Shown: positions 8,324 through 17,850, numbered from the stretch's first letter. The stretch: DNA of 64,000 nucleotides from Faucicola sp902506215 (GCA_016888885.1 CP069437.1:1302001-1366000), one strand, 5' to 3'. The notes: a model not told the origin generated them from the letters alone. Numbers and translations are program-made.

Positions 8324-10021
8324 ATGACAGCAAGCGTTAATGTGTCAAACTCCCCTATCAAAGAAACTCTCCAGCCGCAAGCACAGGGTAACCATCGCCA
8401 CGCGTTTGATGTGGTGATTGTCGGCAGTGGCGGTGCAGGTTTATCGTTAGCTTTATCCTTGCCAAGCCATCTATCGATTGCGGTTTTGGCAAAAGACAAG
8501 CTCACTGAAGCCAGCACTTTTTATGCCCAAGGCGGCGTGGCGGCGGTACTATCGGATGATGATTCGGTTGATGAGCATGTCGATGATACCTTGATTGCAG
8601 GGGCAGGTCTTTGTCATGAAGATGCGGTACGTTTTACAGTGGAGCATAGCCGAGAAGCGGTAGAGTTTTTGCTCAAACAAGGTGTCAAATTTACCTTGGA
8701 TGAAAACGAAACCTTGCACCTGACCCGTGAAGGCGGTCATAGCAAACGTCGTATCATCCATGCGGCAGATGCCACTGGGGTGGCCATTTCTACCTCGTTA
8801 GTCAAACGTGTCAAACAATGTCCGAATGTCAAACTGTTTGAGTATGTCGCTGCCATTGATGTCATCACCACCCATAAACTTAGCAAACACAACTACAGTC
8901 CGATTACCGAGCCCAATCGTGCCGTGGGGCTATATGCGCTTGATTTGAATACCAATCAAGTCATCACCTTTACCGCACCCTTTATCGCCTTAGCCTGCGG
9001 CGGGGCATCAAAAGCGTATTTGTATACATCTAACCCCGACATTGCCACGGGGGATGGTATCGCGATGGCATGGCGGGCAGGTTGCCGCGTTGCGAATTTG
9101 GAATTCAATCAGTTTCATCCTACTTGTCTCTATCATCCAGAAGCGCGTTCGTTTTTAATCACCGAAGCCATGCGCGGTGAAGGTGCTTACCTGCGCCTGC
9201 CAGCAACCAAAGAACACCCAGAAGGTGAGCGCTTTATGCTTCGTTTCGATGAACGGGGTGAGCTGGCACCGCGTGATATCGTGGCTCGCGCCATCGACTT
9301 TGAGATGAAGCGACTAGGAATACGTCATGTTTGGTTAGATATTACGCATCAAGAACCAGCGTTTATTAAAGGTCATTTCCCTATGCTATATGAGCGGCTA
9401 CTAGAGCTGGGCATTGACATGACCCAAGATAAAATCCCCGTGGTACCCGCCGCTCACTACACCTGTGGTGGGGTGATGGTGAATGAAAACGCCCAAACCG
9501 ATGTGCTTAATCTATATGCCATGGGCGAAACGTCCTTTACGGGTCTGCATGGTGCCAATCGCATGGCGAGTAACTCGCTGTTAGAATGTTTTGTGTATGG
9601 GATGAGTGCAGCGCGGCATATTGCCGCTGCATTTGCAGAAAATCGCGTTCCCCCCATTCCTACTATCCCTGATTGGGACAGCCAAGATGTAACCGACCCC
9701 GACGAAGAAGTCATCGTGCTGCAAAACTGGGATGAGCTGCGCCAAAGCATGTGGCACTACGTTGGTATTGTGCGCTCGGATAAACGCCTGCATCGCGCAC
9801 TCAACCGCATTTTGTTGTTAAAACAAGAAGTAAATGATTACTACGCCAACTTTGTGGTCAGTAAAAATCTGATTGAATTGCGTAATTTGCTACTAGTCTC
9901 TGAGCTCATTGTCCGCTCGGCGCTACGTCGCCACGAATCGCGCGGACTGCATTATAACAAAGACTTTCCACAAACTTTGCCAGTGGCGGCAGACGTGATT
10001 TTAACCCCATCCATGTCATAG
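8324..10021 (+). CDS. nadB: L-aspartate oxidase
   Basis: Flavoenzyme making iminoaspartate from aspartate, the first step of de novo NAD synthesis. It has an N-terminal FAD-binding GSGGAGLSLA motif, the FYAQGGVAAVL segment, the catalytic region REGGHSKRRIIHAAD, and the TCGG and ASNSLLEC motifs of the succinate dehydrogenase/fumarate reductase flavoprotein family. The frame runs upstream to a TTG at 8306, but the ATG at 8324 has GAAGGA at a 10-nt spacing and gives 565 residues. The partner pathway gene nadC is at 50321-51214, not adjacent. Confidence 0.95.
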   Translation: MTASVNVSNSPIKETLQPQAQGNHRHAFDVVIVGSGGAGLSLALSLPSHLSIAVLAKDKLTEASTFYAQGGVAAVLSDDDSVDEHVDDTLIAGAGLCHEDAVRFTVEHSREAVEFLLKQGVKFTLDENETLHLTREGGHSKRRIIHAADATGVAISTSLVKRVKQCPNVKLFEYVAAIDVITTHKLSKHNYSPITEPNRAVGLYALDLNTNQVITFTAPFIALACGGASKAYLYTSNPDIATGDGIAMAWRAGCRVANLEFNQFHPTCLYHPEARSFLITEAMRGEGAYLRLPATKEHPEGERFMLRFDERGELAPRDIVARAIDFEMKRLGIRHVWLDITHQEPAFIKGHFPMLYERLLELGIDMTQDKIPVVPAAHYTCGGVMVNENAQTDVLNLYAMGETSFTGLHGANRMASNSLLECFVYGMSAARHIAAAFAENRVPPIPTIPDWDSQDVTDPDEEVIVLQNWDELRQSMWHYVGIVRSDKRLHRALNRILLLKQEVNDYYANFVVSKNLIELRNLLLVSELIVRSALRRHESRGLHYNKDFPQTLPVAADVILTPSMS

Positions 10022-10033
10022 TATGGTTTAAAT

Positions 10034-10067
10034 AAAAAAAGGGAATGTTTATCATCCCCTTTTTTAT
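10034..10067. terminator. Terminator between nadB and tmk
   Basis: An A7GGGA / TCCCCT7 stem-loop, usable in both directions between convergent nadB and tmk. Confidence 0.75.
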
Positions 10068-10117
10068 AATAATTCTAAAAGCTTTATAACACTAAGTAAT
10101 GACACTAAATAACGACC

Positions 10118-10759
10118 TTAAATACCCAGCTGGGTTAGCACTTTTGCCAACACTTCATCAGGTGTACCCTGCGCATCAATGCGTTTGACGCGCTGCGGTT
10201 CTTGCTGTGCTTGATAAGCAAATCCTTGATGTACCCGCTCAAAAAACGCTAGCTGATTTTGCTCAAAGCGGTCTAGTTTGCCGCGATTTTTGGCACGGCT
10301 CATCCCTTCTGTGACCGGTAAATCTAGCCAAATGGTCATATCTGGCATTTTTGCCACAAACTGATGAATCAGTAATTCAATTTTGCTAAGTTCTGCCCTA
10401 TCGCCCTGTTTGCGCCCAAACCCTTGATAGGCAATAGTGGAATCGCTAAAGCGGTCACACAGCACCCATTTACCCTGAGCGAGCGCGGGCAAAATCACTT
10501 GCGCCACATGATCGGCACGCGCCGCAAACATCAATAAAAGTTCACTGTCCTCTGTCATGGTCGTTGCTGGGTCAAGTAACATGGCGCGTAACTGCTCAGC
10601 AAACGGACTGCCGCCCGGTTCACGGGTTTGGATAAAGTCGATGCCTTGCGCGGTCAAATGCGCTGCCACATTGGCAATCAAGGTGGATTTACCCACCCCT
10701 TCGGTACCTTCAAATGAGATAAATTGTTCGCTAATAGGGGCTTTCGCAGCTGTTTGCAT
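10118..10759 (-). CDS. tmk: Thymidylate kinase
   Basis: Phosphorylates dTMP to dTDP. The 213-residue protein has the P-loop FEGTEGVGKST, the substrate motif TREPGGSPFAEQLR, the CDRFSDSTIAYQG motif and a LID region with basic residues (SRAKNRGKLDRFE), all typical of bacterial Tmk. It follows mltG by 12 nt in the conserved pabC-mltG-tmk order, so co-transcription is likely. Confidence 0.96.
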   Translation of the reverse strand: MQTAAKAPISEQFISFEGTEGVGKSTLIANVAAHLTAQGIDFIQTREPGGSPFAEQLRAMLLDPATTMTEDSELLLMFAARADHVAQVILPALAQGKWVLCDRFSDSTIAYQGFGRKQGDRAELSKIELLIHQFVAKMPDMTIWLDLPVTEGMSRAKNRGKLDRFEQNQLAFFERVHQGFAYQAQQEPQRVKRIDAQGTPDEVLAKVLTQLGI

Positions 10760-10771
10760 GGGTATCGTTTT

Positions 10772-12088
10772 TTACTGACCTGATTGGCTGTTTTGGCTGG
10801 CGCGTTTTTCACGCATCACCCGCAAATAGTCTTGCACTGCTTGGTTATGGTCTTCTAAATTACTGGTAAATTTATGACCGCCATTGCCTGTTGCCACAAA
10901 ATATAGCGAATCGGTTTGATTTGGGTTAAGTGCCGCTTTAATCGATGCAATACTTGGTAAGGCAATCGGTGTTGGTGGTAAGCCGTCAATTTGGTAGGTG
11001 TTGTAAGCGGTTTTTTCTTCAAGGTCAGATTTGCGAATATTGCCATCGTAACGATCGCCCATGCCATAAATCACGGTAGGGTCGGTTTGTAGGCGCATAT
11101 TTCTCTTTAGACGATTGACGAACACGCCTGCCACTTCACCCCGCTCGCTTTCGACACTGGTTTCTTTTTCAATAATTGATGCCATAATCAGCGCTTCATA
11201 CGGTGTCTTGTACGGCAGATTGGCTTGGCGATTGTTCCAGTTTTCCATCAATGCTGTGTGTTGACGGTTAAATAAATGCGTTAGCACTTTTTTGTCACTA
11301 CTGCCTTCATTAAAGTAATAGGTATCCGGTGAGAACCAACCTTCAAGGTTGCCATTTGGGTGATAGTCAGCAGGGATATTGAGCCCAAGTTTATCAACGT
11401 CAACTTTGCCGCCCTGAATAACTTCTTTTTTAATCCCTTTATTGTCCGTCAAATGTTGATATAAATCTTTGGCTGTTTTACCTTCAATGATTTGCACTTT
11501 AATAAAAGCGACTTTCTCACCTTGTTGTAGCATGGCTAAATAATTGGCAAAACTTGGATTCTCAGGCAGTTGATATACCCCTGGATGAAGCGGTTTATCC
11601 ACCGTCATTTTGATATATAGTTTGGCAAGTGGCGCGACGAACAGTTTTTTCTTTTTATCCCAGTCGTCTACCAGCGCATAGTAGGTTTGGCCTTTATTGA
11701 TGGTCACCATCTGCTTTGGTTGGGTGATAGTGCCATATAGCGTGTTATACCAAGCAAATAACAACCAACCCAGCACCAATACAATAAACCCGAGCAGCCC
11801 CAATAGACGGTATTTATTTTTTTTGTTTCTACCGGTGATGTTGTCATTGAATTCTCGCGTTGAACGATTAATCAGACAAGCATCATTGCCATTGACGTTT
11901 TTGCTATGCGGGTCTTCGTCATCCTTATCCGTGATATCCTCGCCATCGATACCCTTATCTTTGCTATGATTGTCCTGCAATTGGGAATCTGGAATATCTG
12001 CGGCGTGAGGGGCGTCACTGGGCTGAGTAGGATGATGCTCAGAACCGCCTGGGGTACTAGACAGGTTGTTATCCGATTGGTCGTTCAT
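10772..12088 (-). CDS. mltG: Endolytic murein transglycosylase
   Basis: Inner-membrane lytic transglycosylase that cleaves nascent glycan strands and so sets glycan chain length. A single transmembrane helix lies near residues 95-118, followed by the LysM-like region and the YceG catalytic domain with ASIIEKETSVESERGEVAGV, whose IEKET glutamate is the catalytic one, and LQTDPTVIYGMG. The C-terminus ends in the family motif FVATGNGGHKFTSN. The cytoplasmic N-terminus is an unusual acidic, disordered extension of about 90 residues compared with the 340-residue E. coli protein. Confidence 0.93.
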   Translation of the reverse strand: MNDQSDNNLSSTPGGSEHHPTQPSDAPHAADIPDSQLQDNHSKDKGIDGEDITDKDDEDPHSKNVNGNDACLINRSTREFNDNITGRNKKNKYRLLGLLGFIVLVLGWLLFAWYNTLYGTITQPKQMVTINKGQTYYALVDDWDKKKKLFVAPLAKLYIKMTVDKPLHPGVYQLPENPSFANYLAMLQQGEKVAFIKVQIIEGKTAKDLYQHLTDNKGIKKEVIQGGKVDVDKLGLNIPADYHPNGNLEGWFSPDTYYFNEGSSDKKVLTHLFNRQHTALMENWNNRQANLPYKTPYEALIMASIIEKETSVESERGEVAGVFVNRLKRNMRLQTDPTVIYGMGDRYDGNIRKSDLEEKTAYNTYQIDGLPPTPIALPSIASIKAALNPNQTDSLYFVATGNGGHKFTSNLEDHNQAVQDYLRVMREKRASQNSQSGQ

Positions 12089-12174
12089 AGAGAAGGCTTA
12101 TATTGAATCAATAAGCGAGAATTTAACAATTAATGACAAAAATAGCAATTTTTTTTAGTTACTAGCAACAGGAT

Positions 12175-13116
12175 TTAAGTTAATTTTTGCGCATAGATTG
12201 GGGTCAAATCAAGCGCCTTTGGGTGTCCATCGGGTAGTATCAATGCTTGAATCGGCAAAATCCCGCGTACCGCATTGCAAAAAAACAAGCTTGTGATATT
12301 GGCTAACTCCTCGCTGGCTAAATATCGCTCCTTATGCGCCTTATCGGACTTGGCAAACTTAGCCAATAACACCTGCCGCATTACCCCTTTGACCCCTGAG
12401 CGGTTGATGGGCGGTGTGTACCACACGTTTTCATGATTAAGCTGATAAAACACATTGCAAAAAGTACCTTCTACCCAATGCCCCATCACATCTTGTACCA
12501 GCCCATCAATCATTTGCGCATTTTGGGTTTGGTGCTGCCACAGCTCGTGACTTGCCATCACTTTATCTTGGGCGTTTAGTAGCTTAAGCCCTACCAAGGG
12601 TTTTGGTAAACACGCAATTTGCTGCGTAAGACAGATTGCGGTAGCGGCAGGTTGGATGATGACTTGATTGGCTTGCTGTGCTAATGGCTTATCCGTGGGC
12701 ATAAGCTTAATAAAAGCATCAAATTCAGAGTTGCAAAATCCATACCCTTTGATAGGTTGGTTTTTTCGGCAAACTATCAGCTTAAGCATACCGTGATTGA
12801 GGGTTTTAGCAAAATTGACTAACTGGCTATTAAAGTATGCGCGGATAGTATGATTGGGGGATTCTAAATTGAAGGATTCTAAATTGAAGGCGTCTAAATT
12901 GGCTGCGTCTAAGTCCGCGTTGGTTAAATTGAGTTGTAACGCCTGGGCACTCTCGTCAATTCTATCTAAGTGGAAACTCAGCCAATTGATTTGTCCTGCC
13001 ACCACCGCCATGGTGGTAAAGAACCCATCGCCATACGCTATGACCCGTGAATCAATATCGATAGCGGTGATTGGCGTTTGCTTGGCATACTGAGCGTCAG
13101 AGAATGAATACCACAT
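12175..13116 (-). CDS. pabC: Aminodeoxychorismate lyase
   Basis: PLP enzyme of the class IV aminotransferase fold that releases pyruvate from aminodeoxychorismate to give p-aminobenzoate for folate. Recognised by YGDGFFTTMAV near residue 28, GLKLLNAQDKVMA around the PLP lysine, EGTFCNVFYQL, and the location upstream of mltG and tmk. The 313 residues are longer than usual, partly because residues 67-86 are a four-unit insert (ADLDA-ANLDA-FNLES-FNLES) that reads like pentapeptide repeats. It is encoded by 15-bp tandem DNA repeats at 12860-12919. Confidence 0.85.
   Translation of the reverse strand: MWYSFSDAQYAKQTPITAIDIDSRVIAYGDGFFTTMAVVAGQINWLSFHLDRIDESAQALQLNLTNADLDAANLDAFNLESFNLESPNHTIRAYFNSQLVNFAKTLNHGMLKLIVCRKNQPIKGYGFCNSEFDAFIKLMPTDKPLAQQANQVIIQPAATAICLTQQIACLPKPLVGLKLLNAQDKVMASHELWQHQTQNAQMIDGLVQDVMGHWVEGTFCNVFYQLNHENVWYTPPINRSGVKGVMRQVLLAKFAKSDKAHKERYLASEELANITSLFFCNAVRGILPIQALILPDGHPKALDLTPIYAQKLT
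12860..12919. repeat. Four 15-bp tandem repeats inside pabC
   Basis: Units at 12860, 12875 (identical to the first), 12890 and 12905. They are in frame and encode A(D/N)Lxx-like pentapeptides. Confidence 0.9.
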
Positions 13117-13182
13117 GGTTATTTGGCTACTTGATTAAATTGATAGTTGGACTGTATTACATTACAGTGAAAGCCGCAGCAA

Positions 13183-13980
13183 TCAGCCGCTTTTTTTAGC
13201 GGTTTTGGCGATGACAGTGGGTTTTCTGACCACCAAATCACAATGATAATTGTCACAGCGTGCTAATTCTACCAAAATTCCGTGGTAGCTCGCATTTTTA
13301 ATCGGCTGTCCTTGCACCATGTGGGCAACAATATCTGAGCCGTCTTGTCCAAACCAATTTTGGGTCAGGTGAAACGCTGTTTTGGCATGCTGGATGCTGA
13401 TGTTTTTAACGCTGGCATTGTCATAGGCACTGGCATAGTACCACTGTAACTCGATATACATAGGCGAATCAAGTAAATCAAAGTACGGCTCACCGGTTTT
13501 GGCAAAACTATATTTGCTCGCCACATTGCTTTGGTAGTCCAAACTTTGCGTATCAATGGTGATGGGCTGCCCCAACAGTAACGTCACAGCTTCGGTATCG
13601 TGGATACTGACTTTTTTTGCCAGCGTTTGTTGCTGCCATTCATTAATGGGATAGACCACAGGCGTTGGCTGCGAGGTAGGGTTGATAGACGGATTGGCGG
13701 CTGTGGTCGATGCGGTAGTGCTAGCGGTCACACTGGCATTGCGTTGTGAGGCGATTTGTTTGACCTTCTCACAGCCAGTTAAGGTGAGTGCTAGGATAAG
13801 CCATCCCCAGCCAAGATTTTTTAGCCAAGTGGGTTTATTTTGGGTAACGCCTTTTTGGGTAGCGGCTTTCTGGGTAGGGTCTATCGGATGTTCTGAGCGG
13901 TTTTGACGCGATAAAAAAAGCGGTTTGCGGGCAATTAGCTTCATTGTGTATTGTATAACGGGTTGGTGTGAATAGCGCAT
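13183..13980 (-). CDS. Predicted lipoprotein of unknown function
   Basis: A 265-residue protein with an unusually long N-terminal region before a hydrophobic helix (LGWGWLILALTLTGC), whose lipobox LTGC suggests lipid attachment. A Thr/Ala/Ser-rich linker and a folded C-terminal domain with two cysteines (ARCDNYHCDLVVRK) follow. The true start is unclear: ATG at 13980 and ATG at 13944 both lack a good ribosome binding site, and the pre-lipobox segment contains a 15-bp repeat encoding TQKxx units. I do not recognise the family. Confidence 0.6.
   Translation of the reverse strand: MRYSHQPVIQYTMKLIARKPLFLSRQNRSEHPIDPTQKAATQKGVTQNKPTWLKNLGWGWLILALTLTGCEKVKQIASQRNASVTASTTASTTAANPSINPTSQPTPVVYPINEWQQQTLAKKVSIHDTEAVTLLLGQPITIDTQSLDYQSNVASKYSFAKTGEPYFDLLDSPMYIELQWYYASAYDNASVKNISIQHAKTAFHLTQNWFGQDGSDIVAHMVQGQPIKNASYHGILVELARCDNYHCDLVVRKPTVIAKTAKKSG
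13838..13882. repeat. Three 15-bp tandem repeats in the lipoprotein gene
   Basis: Imperfect units at 13838, 13853 and 13868 sharing a TTxTGGGTAxxGxCT pattern. They encode the in-frame repeat TQKA(A)/TQKG(V). Confidence 0.8.
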
Positions 13981-14161
13981 TGTAACAAGGCATTGATAGC
14001 AGTTAACAGTATGCTTTTGTTGTTATTTTTAGCCAAATCGATAAAATGCTACACTTTACACCCACCCAATCAAAACCGAAAACCAGCATTGATATAGTAG
14101 CCACAGTTATTGTAAAGTGAGGGGAATTGGTAATTTTACTCATCGTATTATAGGTTTTCCC

Positions 14162-14980
14162 ATGTCATCAATTCCTGATTCAAACGTCCGTTATCATTGC
14201 ATGGTAATCGGCAATCCGATTGCCCATAGTAAATCGCCTGATTTGCACCAAGCGTTTGCCAAACAAACGGGCATCACCTTGTCTTACCAACGCCAATATT
14301 GTCCCAACGATGTCGACAGCTTTACCGCTGTCATCGAAGCATTTTTTGCAGGCGGTGGCACAGGGGCAAATGTGACCGTACCTTTTAAAGAGATGGCATT
14401 TGCGCTGTGCCAGCAGCGCGGTGAGCTATCTGAATACGCGCGCTTGGCGGGTGCAGTCAATACCCTTGCCATCAAAGACGGCAAGCTGTATGGCGACAAT
14501 ACCGATGGTCGCGGTTTGGTGGCGGATTTATTGTCGCAAGGCGTCAGATTAAAAGACGCAAACGTTGCTATTTTGGGGGCAGGTGGGGCGACTCGTGGCG
14601 CGATTTTGCCGTTGCTAGATGCGCAAGTAAAATCGCTACATATTGCCAATCGCACAGTAGAAAAAGCAGAGAATTTAACCCGATTATTTGATACTGATAA
14701 GCTCACCTTTTCAAGTTTGACGGATTTGCCCAACGATATTGAGGTTATTATCAATGCAACGTCGATAGGTCTGAGCGGTGACACCTTGCCGTTTGCCAAG
14801 GATATGACTGTCGATTTTGCCTATGACATGATGTATGGCAAACCATCCGCATTTTTGGACTTTTTTAAGGCGAAACATGCCAAAACCTCGGACGGCTTGG
14901 GAATGCTAGTCAATCAAGGGGCATTAAGTTTTGCGCTTTGGACGGGTAAACAAGTCGATTTGACGAATTTTCACTTTTAG
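14162..14980 (+). CDS. aroE: Shikimate dehydrogenase
   Basis: NADPH-dependent reduction of 3-dehydroshikimate in aromatic amino acid synthesis. Substrate-site motifs GNPIAHSKSP and NVTVPFKE, the NADP-binding GAGGATRGA, and the C-terminal DGLGMLVNQGALSF region are all present. An upstream GTG at 14117 keeps the frame open, but the ATG at 14162 gives the usual 272 residues beginning just before the substrate-binding strand. A bidirectional terminator follows. Confidence 0.95.
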   Translation: MSSIPDSNVRYHCMVIGNPIAHSKSPDLHQAFAKQTGITLSYQRQYCPNDVDSFTAVIEAFFAGGGTGANVTVPFKEMAFALCQQRGELSEYARLAGAVNTLAIKDGKLYGDNTDGRGLVADLLSQGVRLKDANVAILGAGGATRGAILPLLDAQVKSLHIANRTVEKAENLTRLFDTDKLTFSSLTDLPNDIEVIINATSIGLSGDTLPFAKDMTVDFAYDMMYGKPSAFLDFFKAKHAKTSDGLGMLVNQGALSFALWTGKQVDLTNFHF

Positions 14981-15085
14981 CTTTCTCATAAAAAAGCAGT
15001 CAGCACTCGCCTACGTCTTAGATAAACGCTTTAGATAAAATAGACAAAACCAAAATTTGCCTAAGAGAGCGCAAGAACACCCAAT

Positions 15086-15117
15086 AAAAAAGCCAGTGAC
15101 AAAACTGGCTTTTTTAG
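15086..15117. terminator. Bidirectional terminator between aroE and the DUF937 gene
   Basis: Perfect 12-bp stem AAAAAAGCCAGT (15086-15097) against ACTGGCTTTTTT (15104-15115). Confidence 0.85.
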
Positions 15118-15127
15118 TCAGGCTAAT

Positions 15128-15850
15128 TTAGCGATTCGCATTGCCTAATTGCGCCAAAATATCACTGATTTCTTTATTGGCTTGGCTTTCGGTTTGGGTG
15201 TCGCCATTTGGTGTCAAGTTGTCAAATAACTGTGGCAAAAGCTCCGCCATACTTTGACGGACTTCGCTTTGATCGACACCAGTTTGTTCCGCCACTTGCG
15301 CCAACTCATTATTATCAAATAGCTGATTGATATCATTGGCATCCAGCGGTTGGTTTGATTGGTCCGCACTCATCCAAGAATTGGCTTGATGCCCAAATCC
15401 CATATTTTGGATTTTATTAAAAGCACCTGATAGACCCCCATTACGCTGAATAAACATCAACGCGATTGGCAACAAAGCCGCCATTAACATACCTTTACCA
15501 CCAAAGCCACTTTGACTTTGCGGCAACTGGTTCATACCCACGTTATTGCCCATACCACTACCTAGACCACCGCCCATGCCACCCCCTAGCACGCTACCTA
15601 GCACTTGTCCAAGCACGCCACCTTGGGACATCCCTTGATTTTGGTTCATCGCCATACCGATGATATCATCCAACCCAAAACCATTTGACTGCATTTGCGG
15701 CTGCTGCATTCCGCCGCCTAATACATTACCAAGAATATTCCCTAGTCCGCCCATATCTGCTTGGCTTTGACCGCCCATTTTGCTTTGGCCCATTTTGCTT
15801 TGAATGGCACTTTGCGCCACTTGTGTTACTAGACTTGTTAATAAACCCAT
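15128..15850 (-). CDS. YidB/DUF937-like glycine-rich protein
   Basis: A 240-residue protein with a Gly/Met/Gln-rich first half (repeated LGNVLGGG, LGQVLGSVLGGG), a hydrophobic stretch (LMAALLPIALMFIQ), and a helical C-terminus (DINQLFDNNELAQVAEQTGV, then SMAELLPQLFDNLTPNG). This C-terminal pattern is that of the DUF937/YidB family, whose function is unknown. The N-terminus contains an exact 15-bp duplication (15773-15802) producing QSKMG twice. No signal peptide is apparent. Confidence 0.7.
   Translation of the reverse strand: MGLLTSLVTQVAQSAIQSKMGQSKMGGQSQADMGGLGNILGNVLGGGMQQPQMQSNGFGLDDIIGMAMNQNQGMSQGGVLGQVLGSVLGGGMGGGLGSGMGNNVGMNQLPQSQSGFGGKGMLMAALLPIALMFIQRNGGLSGAFNKIQNMGFGHQANSWMSADQSNQPLDANDINQLFDNNELAQVAEQTGVDQSEVRQSMAELLPQLFDNLTPNGDTQTESQANKEISDILAQLGNANR
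15773..15802. repeat. Exact 15-bp tandem duplication in the DUF937 gene
   Basis: Unit GCCCATTTTGCTTTG at 15773-15787 is repeated without mismatch at 15788-15802, in frame. Confidence 0.95.
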
Positions 15851-15923
15851 GGTCGTTCCCTTTTATCTTTTTCAATGATTATTGTATATCACCAATGATA
15901 CCGCGCTGACGCACGCCCATTGC

Positions 15924-15959
15924 CGACTGCGCTTAAGCTCAAGCTAAAATGCGCAGTCG
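15924..15959. other. GC-rich inverted repeat between the DUF937 gene and the YgfX-like gene
   Basis: A perfect 9-bp stem CGACTGCGC (15924-15932) with GCGCAGTCG (15951-15959) and an 18-nt loop that itself contains AGCTT/AAGCT arms. It lies upstream of the DUF937 gene and beyond the end of the YgfX-like gene. There is no T tract, so it is either a weak terminator or a repeat element. Confidence 0.5.
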
Positions 15960-16019
15960 CCTCAACACTTGGTTGATTTAATTGTAGCAACATTGAACAT
16001 AACTTATATACCATTTTTG

Positions 16020-16541
16020 TTATCGCTTTAGCGTGTTCGCTAGCACCTTAAATTGCCGCCATGTATCGCGATCCACTTGGTCTTGCCAAATGGTTACGCT
16101 GATTTTAGTTGGCGCTGATTCTATTAACTCAAACGTTAAAATCACCAAGCACCCCATATCAGCGATGCCCAACAAATTTGCCTGCCACACCGCTTGCTTA
16201 TGATGTCTAGGTACTTTGACAACCCCACGTACCCACTGGATTTGCCAAGTTAAAAAATCAAAATTGTCATAGGGTAAGGTTTGATTATTAGCTTGCGGTT
16301 TTGCGTGTAACGATGAAATAGCCAATAAGTGACAACTAGAGACTTGCCCGAACCAAAGACTGGCTATAGCGACCATACCTAGCAAAAGTTTGTAGGCAAG
16401 CGCCAAAGGCACTAGGGTTAAAATGCCAATAACCACCCATAAACAAGCCCCCCAAAGCAGTTTTTTATCCACACTGGGTTTGAGCGTGGCATCAATGTCA
16501 ATAAATGAGGTGTTATGACGCGATAAGTAGCGCTCGTTCAT
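16020..16541 (-). CDS. YgfX/CptA-like membrane protein
   Basis: A 173-residue protein with two close transmembrane helices (about residues 27-65) followed by a soluble domain containing RHHKQAVWQANLLG and ending in a basic tail. It starts 9 nt after the stop of sdhE, the same pairing as E. coli sdhE-ygfX. In E. coli YgfX is an inner-membrane protein described as interacting with SdhE and proposed as a toxin acting on cytoskeletal proteins. Sequence conservation in this family is poor, so the assignment rests on topology and context. Confidence 0.55.
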   Translation of the reverse strand: MNERYLSRHNTSFIDIDATLKPSVDKKLLWGACLWVVIGILTLVPLALAYKLLLGMVAIASLWFGQVSSCHLLAISSLHAKPQANNQTLPYDNFDFLTWQIQWVRGVVKVPRHHKQAVWQANLLGIADMGCLVILTFELIESAPTKISVTIWQDQVDRDTWRQFKVLANTLKR

Positions 16542-16550
16542 CTAAGTCAA

Positions 16551-16817
16551 TTAAGAAGATGCTTTTAACGATTTGAGCTTGGCTATCAAATCAGCAAATT
16601 CTGGCTTGGTCGGCTGATTGTGTAAAAACCAATCCAGCAAATCAGGATCTTCTTCTTTCACCAATTCTGCAAAAATTTGCTGCTCTTGTGAGTCGGCTTG
16701 TAGATAGTGCGCTCTTACATACGGGTCAAAATAATAATCAAGTTCTTTTAGACCGCGTCTGGCACGATAGATGACTTTGCGCTGCTCTAATGTAGGTTCT
16801 GGCTGGTTGTCACTCAT
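16551..16817 (-). CDS. sdhE: Succinate dehydrogenase flavinylation factor SdhE (CptB)
   Basis: An 88-residue helical protein with the family signature RRGLKELD (the RGxxE motif required for FAD attachment to SdhA), then a tyrosine- and aspartate-rich helix and EEDPDLLDWFLHN. Function by family: promotes covalent flavinylation of succinate dehydrogenase or fumarate reductase. Upstream on the same strand is folP (47 nt). Downstream is the YgfX-like gene. Confidence 0.92.
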   Translation of the reverse strand: MSDNQPEPTLEQRKVIYRARRGLKELDYYFDPYVRAHYLQADSQEQQIFAELVKEEDPDLLDWFLHNQPTKPEFADLIAKLKSLKASS

Positions 16818-16864
16818 GATAAATCCTTGTTATTGCGCATTAAATTCATGTAATTTTTAAATTT

Positions 16865-17746
16865 TTATGAAGCTTTTGCCTGTTGCGTCGCTTGCCACAT
16901 CGCAAGCCCTGCTTTAGTCGCTGCTACGTTATGGGTACGCAATATACACGCCCCTTGCTGCACAGCAAATAAGGCTGCCACCATACTAGCAACATCTCTA
17001 TCGGTAGGGTCATGGGGTAGATTGGCTGACTTGAGGACTTCCCCAACAAAGCGTTTACGGGATAATGCCACCATGACAGGTAAGTTAAACGTATGCAACC
17101 GATAAAATTCATTCAGCCATGCCAGATTTTGCTGGGCGTTTTTGGCAAAGCCAAACCCTGGGTCAATGATAAGATTGTCACGCCTGACCCCACCTGCCAT
17201 AACCTTATCAATGCGCTGCTGTAACTCGCTAATAACATCGGTATATAAATCTTGATAATCATCTAGCTGATTCATGGTGGTTGGTTCACCGCGCATGTGC
17301 ATGAGCATGACAGGGATATCGAGTTTGGCAGCGGTAGCAATGGCATCGGGGCGCGTCAAGGCTCGGACATCATTCCAAATTTTGGCGCCGACTTGACTGG
17401 CGAGTATCATCACGGTCGGGTTACTGGTATCAACCGACACCCACACTTGCTCACCAAAGCTGCGATTAATCGCTTCAACGACTTTAATAACGCGGTCAAT
17501 TTCTTCTTGCTCACTCACAGGACTGGCATTTGGGCGAGTAGATTCACCACCCACATCAATAATCGTCGCTCCGTCTTTGATCATCTGCTCGGTATGACGC
17601 AAGCCTTGGTCAATATGATTATATCGACCACCATCAGAAAATGAGTCTGGCGTGACATTTAAAATACCCATGATATGCGGATAAGATAAATCAAGCGTTT
17701 GATTATGATAATGAATGGCAAAGTTGGGAATGGGCTGTAACTGCAT
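16865..17746 (-). CDS. folP: Dihydropteroate synthase
   Basis: Condenses p-aminobenzoate with dihydropterin pyrophosphate; the target of sulfonamides. The TIM-barrel signatures are MGILNVTPDSFSDGG near residue 25, GGESTRPNA, the central LMHMRG loop, DPGFGFAKN and the SRKRF motif that binds the pterin/phosphate site. The 293-residue length is slightly above the usual 280, with a short N-terminal extension. No resistance-type insertion is apparent after the SRPNA-equivalent loop. Confidence 0.95.
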   Translation of the reverse strand: MQLQPIPNFAIHYHNQTLDLSYPHIMGILNVTPDSFSDGGRYNHIDQGLRHTEQMIKDGATIIDVGGESTRPNASPVSEQEEIDRVIKVVEAINRSFGEQVWVSVDTSNPTVMILASQVGAKIWNDVRALTRPDAIATAAKLDIPVMLMHMRGEPTTMNQLDDYQDLYTDVISELQQRIDKVMAGGVRRDNLIIDPGFGFAKNAQQNLAWLNEFYRLHTFNLPVMVALSRKRFVGEVLKSANLPHDPTDRDVASMVAALFAVQQGACILRTHNVAATKAGLAMWQATQQAKAS

Positions 17747-17794
17747 GATGTCCGCAATAATGGCTAAAATTTTTTACTATTTTAAGTCAAAAAC

Positions 17795-17827
17795 AAAAAA
17801 ACCGCTATCAAGTTGGTAGCGGTTTTT
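17795..17827 (-). terminator. ftsH terminator
   Basis: Stem CCGCTA (17802-17807) with TAGCGG (17817-17822), flanked by an A7 tract on the left (T run on the minus strand). It lies 24 bp past the ftsH stop. Confidence 0.75.
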
Positions 17828-17850
17828 GGGTAACTCATATCATGGATAAT